Source of the DNA: an uncultured Acidimicrobiales bacterium
GTDB taxonomy: Bacteria; Actinomycetota; Acidimicrobiia; Acidimicrobiales; SZUA-35
Assembly: GCA_937922045.1 (NCBI GenBank)
Contig: CAKZXA010000082.1
Coordinates: 1 to 45,820 of the forward strand
DNA: 45,820 nt
Reading direction: 5' to 3'
Below the pieces are notes generated by a model that saw only the letters and a list, made by a program, of their open reading frames with translations, had not been told where the DNA came from and made no database searches. This document shows, piece after piece, positions 40,657 through 45,820 of this stretch (position 1 is its first letter; each line of letters starts with the position of its first letter). The position numbers were made by a program, and so were the translations under genes.

Positions 40657-41520
40657 CTACTCGTTTCGTTGCAATGCGGCGATCTGTTTACTGACAAGCG
40701 TCAAGGAATCCTCAGCACTGAGCCCCCGTTTGGTGCCATCAGCTAGGCAAGTTGCCAGATAGCGGTAGGGCTGATGGTCGCCCTCTTCAATGATGCTAAG
40801 CGGGCGGACTGATTCCTGCCAGAAGACGTTCGGTAGATGTTCAGACGGGAACGTCATCAAAACTAGCGTAGATACGGCGGCAATCAATCCCGGTGAAGAA
40901 TCTAATGGAAGTATCTTCATCTCGATCTTGCCTGCATGGACAAGCTCCAGCAAGAAGCTTAATTGTTCTATATGGTCGTCGACCGATGCCCAGCGCTGAA
41001 TAATTGCAGCCTCTGAAAGCAGGGCGGTATACCGCACGTCGGGGTCATCGACGACGCGCTCCTGGCGCTTCGCTCGCATCTCGACCATCTGATCGATCTT
41101 GAGCTGGCTCACCGATGGGTCAAAGCTGAGAATGGCCCGTGCGTAGGCTTCGGTCTGCAGGAGAGCGGGAAGGAGAAGGCTTGCGAAGGTGTCGATGGTG
41201 CTGGCCCCGTCCTCAAGGCCGAGAAAGCGGAGCGTTTCCGGTTCGGTGCCATCGGAGTACTGGTCCCACCAGGAGCGCTGACGCGAAAGACCTCGCAAGG
41301 CCAGCAGCTCGATGCGATCGGTCTCGTTGAATTCGAGCAGATCGAACAAGGCGATCAACTTGTCCTCGGCGATTAACGTGCGATCGTTCTCGACTGCGGA
41401 CCAATAATTGCGGGTGAATTCGAGCGTCGATGCGATCGTTTTTACGTCGACACCAAGACGCTTGCGTCGGTGAACGAGGCGGCGCGAGAGTTCCCAGCGC
41501 GCTGCTACTGCTGATGCCAT
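40657..41520 (-). CDS. XRE-family helix-turn-helix regulator with DUF5753
   Basis: 287 residues. An N-terminal helix-turn-helix (about 5-60: LVHRRKRLGVDVKTIASTLEFTRNYWSAVENDR) is followed by a DUF5753 domain (about 95-275). Signatures are the FASLLLPALLQTEAYARAIL block, RQERVVDDP, the ALLSEAAIIQRW strand and VFWQES. This is the regulator class of Streptomyces whiJ/bldB-like gene clusters. It probably represses its own operon and acts with the DUF397 protein downstream on the same strand (72-bp gap from XRE stop to first DUF397 ATG). An AGGGGGGAGGG ribosome site precedes ATG 41520. Confidence 0.93.
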   Translation of the reverse strand: MASAVAARWELSRRLVHRRKRLGVDVKTIASTLEFTRNYWSAVENDRTLIAEDKLIALFDLLEFNETDRIELLALRGLSRQRSWWDQYSDGTEPETLRFLGLEDGASTIDTFASLLLPALLQTEAYARAILSFDPSVSQLKIDQMVEMRAKRQERVVDDPDVRYTALLSEAAIIQRWASVDDHIEQLSFLLELVHAGKIEMKILPLDSSPGLIAAVSTLVLMTFPSEHLPNVFWQESVRPLSIIEEGDHQPYRYLATCLADGTKRGLSAEDSLTLVSKQIAALQRNE

Positions 41521-41622
41521 CAGCCCTCCCCCCTAAAAATTCTCTGCGTAACGATCGTCTCGTCGGTAGAGATGAGTCTAACCAACGAGTGAGACAATCC
41601 TTACGGTAAGCCTACGGGCGGC

Positions 41623-41910
41623 CTACTGGAATGGGTCATAGCCCGAACTGCAGATGACTTCAGCAATCACCAACAGAGCGCTAGCGACGACGGTCGTCCC
41701 GCCGACGATGGCGCCAACTCCCGGTGGAGCTTCCGATCCGGCGACGGTCACTAGGACCACGACGTTGGTCGGAACTGCGAACAGCATCGACCAACCGATG
41801 AACCGCGGGCGCAGGCTCGTCTTGCTGCGCCCACGAAACGAGGGCCGCTGGGTAGGGACATGCCGGGCATGTGCCCGTCTGTCGCTGCGTTGTTCATAGT
41901 CGTGCTCCAT
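41623..41910 (-). CDS. small membrane protein
   Basis: 95 residues. An Arg-rich N-terminus (about 1-40) is followed by two membrane helices (about 42-62 and 68-88; FIGWSMLFAVPTNVVVLVTVA, GTTVVASALLVIAEVIC). GGAGGG seven bases upstream selects ATG 41910 over the longer frame. There is no recognised family. It lies between the surface protein and the XRE regulator on the same strand. Confidence 0.7.
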   Translation of the reverse strand: MEHDYEQRSDRRAHARHVPTQRPSFRGRSKTSLRPRFIGWSMLFAVPTNVVVLVTVAGSEAPPGVGAIVGGTTVVASALLVIAEVICSSGYDPFQ

Positions 41911-42029
41911 GGCAATCCCTCCATGGTGTAGCTCGACCCAAAGACGCCGCCAAACCTCCGGTGAGCTGCCAACAAGACGCATTGTCATGAATACGAAACA
42001 GGACCTACTACCGCTGTAGCAGCCCAGTG

Positions 42030-43202
42030 TTAGCGAATGGCGTAAACGTCGCCGTTTCGGGGATCAGCGAGCAACAACCGGCAGGTGCTGGTGTCGTCGT
42101 CAGCGATCAACCATGGATGCCCTGCGTAGGAGCTGCGCTGGAATTGTTGGCCAGGAGCGATCGATCCATAGGATACGCGGCGCGCGTTGGAGTTGATCCA
42201 GAAAAGCTCGTAGGCGTAGTCGGTTTCGTTCACAATCGTGAACGAGATGGACATCAGGGAGCTCTGAGAAGCCACGCTGCCTTCGAGCTCGCAGTTTCGT
42301 GGCGCCGGGCGAGGTGCGGCGTCGACTTGCCATGAGAAACGAACCTGGTCGTAAGCACCGTCGGCATCCCGCACCGTGATCACAACGTCGCCCCACGTTC
42401 CCGTCCTCGTAGGTGTACCTCGGATACGGCCGCCACTAGACATGGAGAGCCCTTGGGGAAGCCCAGTCGCTGAGAACGACGTCTGCATGCCCTCAGGGTC
42501 AGTCGCCTGCACCCTGAAGTCAATGGCCTGGTTAACGACGCTCACCTGATCGCCGGGGTTTTTGAGAACCGGAGGCTGATTGGGCGGAGGCGTTGTCGTT
42601 GTGGGCCGAGTTGTTGTTGTCGTCGGTTGCGCCGTGGTCGGCGGCGCGGTGGTGGGTGGCTCAAGCGTCGTCGAAGAAGCCGAGGGCGATGGCTGGGTCG
42701 TGGGAGCAGCCGTTGTGGACGATGCTCTCGTCGGCGCAGCGGTTGAGCCAGGAGCCGACGTAGAGGTCGTGCTGCGCTTTACTCGAGTGGTTGTGGTCTT
42801 GTCGACCGGCGTTTGGCTCGACCCTTGCCGGGATGCGCCGGACCCGTCGCTATCGTCGCTGCCGATCCCACCCGATGAGCGGTCCGCGGTCCCGCTGTCG
42901 ACAGCAAGCAAACCTTGAGCGGAATCGCCAATCCCATCGCCAGCTGATTCAGCAGGAGCTGACTCGATCAGGCGTGCTTCTACCGACAAGCCGTCGGGGT
43001 CGAGGCCCTGTTGGGTTCGATAGGCCATAAAGAGGGCGAGCAGAGCAGCAGCCAGAATGACGAACTTCGGCCCAAGCCCCCGATCCGGAAAACGATTCCG
43101 GAAGCGCAGTCCACGGCGCGACGGCGTTCCACTCGGAATTTCGAGACGGCGAAGATCATCGTCCTCGTGCAGGGGCAGCGGTTCGCCAAGAAGTTGCACC
43201 AC
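42030..43202 (-). CDS. membrane-anchored surface protein: Thr-rich linker, Ig-like domain, VHL-like beta domain
   Basis: 390 residues. A basic cytoplasmic tail precedes one membrane helix (about 45-62: FVILAAALLALFMAYR), then a Ser/Thr/Pro linker (about 90-215) ending TTTTPPPNQPP. A putative Ig (He_PIG-type) domain follows: NQAIDFRVQATDPEGMQTSFSATGLPQGLSM, then GTPTRTGTWGDVVITVRD. The last roughly 80 residues match the beta domain of the von Hippel-Lindau protein: ISFTIVNETDYAYELFWINSNARRVSYGSIAPGQQF, then SYAGHPWLI and DTSTCRLLL. VHL-like domains occur sparsely in bacteria. It is probably a cell-surface binding protein. GTG 43202 is preceded by TACAGT with seven bases between. Confidence 0.82.
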   Translation of the reverse strand: MVQLLGEPLPLHEDDDLRRLEIPSGTPSRRGLRFRNRFPDRGLGPKFVILAAALLALFMAYRTQQGLDPDGLSVEARLIESAPAESAGDGIGDSAQGLLAVDSGTADRSSGGIGSDDSDGSGASRQGSSQTPVDKTTTTRVKRSTTSTSAPGSTAAPTRASSTTAAPTTQPSPSASSTTLEPPTTAPPTTAQPTTTTTRPTTTTPPPNQPPVLKNPGDQVSVVNQAIDFRVQATDPEGMQTSFSATGLPQGLSMSSGGRIRGTPTRTGTWGDVVITVRDADGAYDQVRFSWQVDAAPRPAPRNCELEGSVASQSSLMSISFTIVNETDYAYELFWINSNARRVSYGSIAPGQQFQRSSYAGHPWLIADDDTSTCRLLLADPRNGDVYAIR

Positions 43203-43209
43203 CTCCTTT

Positions 43210-43215
43210 ACTGTA
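43210..43215 (-). promoter_or_regulatory. -10 element for the VHL-like surface protein gene
   Basis: Minus-strand TACAGT, then AAAGGAG, then GTG 43202. A Shine-Dalgarno-like AAGGAGG lies too close to this GTG to serve it, which favours leaderless initiation. Confidence 0.45.
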
Positions 43216-43338
43216 GTGGGTGCACAGCACAGCTTCGACCTGAATGGCGATGTTTGGGAATCTGCCCACGAACGATGTGTTCGTATTGCTATGGCCTATT
43301 CCGCCGACCGTGCGCCAGATCCGGCTAACCTCGTCTAC

Positions 43339-43428
43339 GGAGAGATGGCAGAGTGGACGATTGCGTCGGTCTTGAAAACCGTTGAGCCCTCACGGGTTCC
43401 GGGGGTTCGAATCCCCCTCTCTCCGCCA
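43339..43428 (+). tRNA. tRNA-Ser (anticodon TGA)
   Basis: A complete class II tRNA. The acceptor GGAGAGA (43339-43345) pairs with TCTCTCC (43418-43424), with discriminator G and an encoded CCA (43426-43428). The anticodon loop CTTGAAA gives TGA, which reads UCA and related serine codons. A long variable arm follows (about GAGCCCTCACGGGTTC), and the T-arm is GGGGGTTCGAATCCCCC. It is the only RNA gene in the window and marks the change to A/T-richer accessory DNA. Confidence 0.97.
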
Positions 43429-43585
43429 CTTAGCCTTGTAGCTAAACCGCCGATTGAGTCCGGTACCACTCGGGTACCAGCAGTGCTTGGGTGACACCAC
43501 CAGGCTCGGAAGGTGATCGGCTGATGCGTTGAAGCCGCGACCACGGTGCGAGGCTGACTGCCCTCATCGACCGTAGGAGACCAGG

Positions 43586-44662
43586 ATGGCTCGAGAACAA
43601 ACCCCAGAAGACGCACTCATCGCTGAGTTTGTCTCAGCGCAAGATGGTGCAGTGATAGAGATCGCAGACCAGGGTCTGGTGTCGTTGGCTCGGCTAGTTG
43701 AGACCGGATCCATTGACGTATCGCCGAGGTTTCAGCGGCGCGATCGGTGGGGCAGCGACAAGCAGGCTCTGCTGATCGAGTCGTTCCTTGCCAACATACC
43801 CGTCCCTCCGGTCTACCTCGCAGAGGACCAGGGCAAGCTTGGCTCCTACGCAGTAATCGACGGCAAGCAACGCTTGACAGCGATCTCTGACTTTCTGAAC
43901 GATCGCCTCCAACTAAAGGGTCTGACGAGGTTGCCCAGCTTCAATGGTCTTCGGCACGCTGACATGCCACTGGCGATTCAGAACTCGCTAGGTATGAAGA
44001 GTCTCCGGATAACTACGTTGCTTCGACAGTCAAGCGATGAACTGAAACACGAGGTCTTTCTCCGGCTCAATACAGGTGGCGAGATTCTGAACGCTCAAGA
44101 GATCCGCAACGTCGCATATCATGGCCCACTGAATGATCTTATTTACGAATTGGCAGAGAATCACTTCCTGAGGAGTCAGTTCAAAGTTCGGCCTAAATCA
44201 TCGCCTGCATACCGGAAGATGACTGATGCGGAGATGGTTCTGAGGTTCTTCGCGCTCTCTGCTGGGTGGCACTCGTTTGCTGGTGGTTTAAGGCTTGAAC
44301 TTGATCGCTTCATGTGGACAAATAGGCTACCTGAAGAACAACGACTAACAGAGCTCCGTCGATCCTTTGAAAGATGCATCGATACGGCCGGACGTGTCTG
44401 GGGCGATCAAGCCTTCAAGCGCCCAGGCCGAGATCAGAGTATCGCAGGACTGTACGACGCTCAGATGATCGCTCTACATGAGTTAAGCGATGCCAGCCAT
44501 GAACGCCTCGTCGCAAACGCTAAGAAGGTCGCTAATGCGTCCAATGGGCTGTTCGATGACCCTGACTTTGAGGACGCCGTTCGAACGGCCACGAATACCC
44601 CATCGAAATTGAGGCATAGAACTAACGTAATGCTCGACAGTCTTCGTTCACACGCAGGTTAA
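43586..44662 (+). CDS. DUF262 (ParB/sulfiredoxin-like, GmrSD-N type) protein
   Basis: 358 residues. The N-terminal DUF262 domain shows DVSPRFQRRDRWGSDKQALLIESFLANIPVPPVYL and YAVIDGKQRLTAISDFL, with the DGKQR motif at residues 92-96 (the DGQQR nucleotide-hydrolysis motif of GmrS-like proteins). HEVFLRLNTGGEILNAQEIRN follows. The C-terminal half is helical with no HNH motif visible, so this is the DUF262-only form. AGGAG precedes the ATG. It is followed four bases later by a HEPN-like gene. DUF262 proteins occur in modification-dependent restriction and other phage defences. The sequence is visibly more A/T-rich than the genes to the left, suggesting transfer. Confidence 0.9.
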   Translation: MAREQTPEDALIAEFVSAQDGAVIEIADQGLVSLARLVETGSIDVSPRFQRRDRWGSDKQALLIESFLANIPVPPVYLAEDQGKLGSYAVIDGKQRLTAISDFLNDRLQLKGLTRLPSFNGLRHADMPLAIQNSLGMKSLRITTLLRQSSDELKHEVFLRLNTGGEILNAQEIRNVAYHGPLNDLIYELAENHFLRSQFKVRPKSSPAYRKMTDAEMVLRFFALSAGWHSFAGGLRLELDRFMWTNRLPEEQRLTELRRSFERCIDTAGRVWGDQAFKRPGRDQSIAGLYDAQMIALHELSDASHERLVANAKKVANASNGLFDDPDFEDAVRTATNTPSKLRHRTNVMLDSLRSHAG

Positions 44663-44666
44663 CTCT

Positions 44667-45611
44667 ATGAGTTCGGATTCTCGCGAACAGTTCCTGATCG
44701 GGCTGGAGGCCTTTCGCAATGCCACTGACGTGACCGAGGTCCGATCGTCTGATCGAACCGGAGACTTTCTGCGGCGCGGTCTCGTCGTGGCGAGTTACAA
44801 CTTGCTCGAGACCTTCATTGCCGACCGCATGGTTGAAATTGCGTCTGTGGTCAATGCCGGCTCGACTCAGTTCCTTGACTTGCCGGAGAGCTTCCAGAAG
44901 CGGGCCATCATCAATACAGTCGCTGTGGCGAATAGCCAGATGAGGAGAGGCTCTAGTGATCTACACGAACTCCGAGAGCACTCAAGAGAAGTAGGCGAGA
45001 GTCTTTCAGCGGTCGGCAGAAGTTTGTCTCTATCTTCCAGAGCTTGGCTTTGGAGTGGAAGCAACATGGCGGCCGAAGATTACGCTTCGATTCTCCGGCT
45101 GTTTCACATCGGGAATCCGTGGAAGGAAGTCTGGAGTCTAGCGAAGAGACTGAGCTTTCGAACCGAGGACTACAACGGAGAACCTATCGACTACTTCGCT
45201 GACTTAAAGACCATGGCTCGAGAACGTCATTTGTGTGCGCACTCTGCAAGCCATGGTGTCACCGCTATCGAGCTCCGAGCAATACCTAGCCGAATCTTAC
45301 TCTTCGGATCAGTGTTCGATCTACTAGTTTCATGTGCCGCCGAGCGGCTTCGCGATGGAGATGCCGACTTCCTGTCAGACAATAAGATGATGGACGGATC
45401 TCTTGTCAAACTGCGTTTTGTCAGGCCGCGGAATCGTGGAAATCAGTATGTGGAGATTCTCGAGATGCAAAACCGGGCGAAGGCGGTTGGTACAGATATG
45501 AACTCTGTGGTCCAGGTTGCGCTACGGAACTGCAAGAAGGGCGAAGCGCTCGTTAGCCAATCGCAGGAGTTAGATCTTCTGTCGTGGGCCACTCCACGAG
45601 CCAATGCCTAA
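44667..45611 (+). CDS. HEPN-like putative ribonuclease (RiboL-PSP-HEPN / MAE_28990-like)
   Basis: 314 residues, mostly helical. The key motif is R-x4-H at Arg187-His188-Leu-Cys-Ala-His192, within LKTMARERHLCAHSASHG, the catalytic signature of HEPN ribonucleases. The N-terminus (FLRRGLVVASYNLLETFIADRM) resembles the first HEPN helices with a conserved Asn/Glu. The C-terminus (about 225-314) is a basic beta-rich stretch. The ATG is four bases after the DUF262 stop, so the two are one operon and likely one system, in which the DUF262 partner controls or licenses the RNase. A defence or toxin-antitoxin role is inferred from the families and context. Confidence 0.8.
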   Translation: MSSDSREQFLIGLEAFRNATDVTEVRSSDRTGDFLRRGLVVASYNLLETFIADRMVEIASVVNAGSTQFLDLPESFQKRAIINTVAVANSQMRRGSSDLHELREHSREVGESLSAVGRSLSLSSRAWLWSGSNMAAEDYASILRLFHIGNPWKEVWSLAKRLSFRTEDYNGEPIDYFADLKTMARERHLCAHSASHGVTAIELRAIPSRILLFGSVFDLLVSCAAERLRDGDADFLSDNKMMDGSLVKLRFVRPRNRGNQYVEILEMQNRAKAVGTDMNSVVQVALRNCKKGEALVSQSQELDLLSWATPRANA

Positions 45612-45820
45612 AGCTAGCAACATTCCCGGAGCCATCTTAGGAGCATGCTGTTGCTGAAGTGTCGTCGGATATGAGCATGATGTCAAGAATTCGAACAACT
45701 CCTGGGTCAGGTGTGGATCGCAGGGTTGATGGCGACGAGTGCCAAGAAATCGGTAGCGAGGTCGTTGGCGGACAGGTTATGTCGTCGTGCCCCTACCTAC
45801 CTGTGAACCGAGGTCGGCGG
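45612..45820 (-). other. A/T-rich tail with a possible decayed gene end
   Basis: No intact gene. On the minus strand a short frame ends at 45717 and reads NLSANDLATDFLALVAINPAIHT, which looks like a protein C-terminus. Its frame is closed upstream at 45799-45797, and the neighbouring frame is open to the window edge (ADLGSQVGRG). It may be the frameshifted tail of a mobile-element gene. I cannot name the family. Confidence 0.25.

Noticed and set aside
43339-45820. integrated element bounded by att sites
   Set aside because: I could not find a second copy of the tRNA 3' end or an integrase in the window, so only the compositional change and gene content suggest transfer.

Overview
The window looks like the chromosome of a high-GC actinobacterium. 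Codon bias, GTG starts, four-base stop/start overlaps, an XRE-DUF5753/DUF397 pair and an Rv1476-like membrane protein all point that way. Acidimicrobiia is my best guess for the class, by inference only. No rRNA, CRISPR array or complete insertion sequence is visible. One tRNA gene (tRNA-Ser, anticodon TGA) lies at 43339-43428.

Layout. Positions 1-834 hold gene debris, including a broken Thr-linker/beta-helix protein. Next come a two-membrane-segment coiled-coil protein (896-1654) and a gene broken by two frameshifts (1662-2423). Positions 2532-6262 encode an asymmetric heterodimeric ABC exporter. Positions 6284-8856 hold a secreted protein, a SelL-like thiol/selenol protein with an in-frame TGA in a UxxC motif, a YbaK-type deacylase and a SpoU methyltransferase. 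Positions 8918-13443 hold an OmpA/BON protein, small envelope proteins, an MBL-fold hydrolase and prephenate dehydratase (pheA). Positions 13440-16813 hold an acyl-CoA synthetase, a CMD-family protein and a polysaccharide-lyase-like surface protein. Positions 16895-23940 hold an M20 amidohydrolase divergent from a five-gene operon: a 3-hydroxyisobutyrate-dehydrogenase relative, a P450, a Rieske oxygenase and an ABC ATPase with its permease. Positions 24113-30840 hold a secreted SGNH hydrolase, a GH16 glucanase, an epimerase, a dodecin, a dodecin-stress-protein fusion, a VOC protein and a two-component system. Positions 30929-36474 hold a DUF1800/DUF1501 pair, a lipoprotein and a class III CoA-transferase. 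Positions 36519-43202 hold a large SEC-C protein, a sigma factor, the DUF397/XRE pair and a surface protein with Ig-like and VHL-like beta domains. After tRNA-Ser comes an A/T-richer accessory tail with a DUF262 + HEPN gene pair.

Regulatory architecture is unusually readable. About a dozen genes have a TANNNT -10 hexamer ending exactly 6 (sometimes 7) nt before the start codon, the signature of leaderless transcription. Two divergent gene pairs share 22-bp intergenic regions in which two such hexamers overlap by a TA step. Genes inside operons overlap by ATGA or GTGA, while others carry strong Shine-Dalgarno sequences. A second theme is short tandem duplication: 15-bp in-frame minisatellites occur in five different genes, and 13-bp and 7-bp repeats sit at gene ends.

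The best candidates for something new are the unannotated selenoprotein, the bidirectional leaderless promoters, the dodecin-stress-protein fusion, the secreted VHL-like protein and the DUF262-HEPN pair beside tRNA-Ser.
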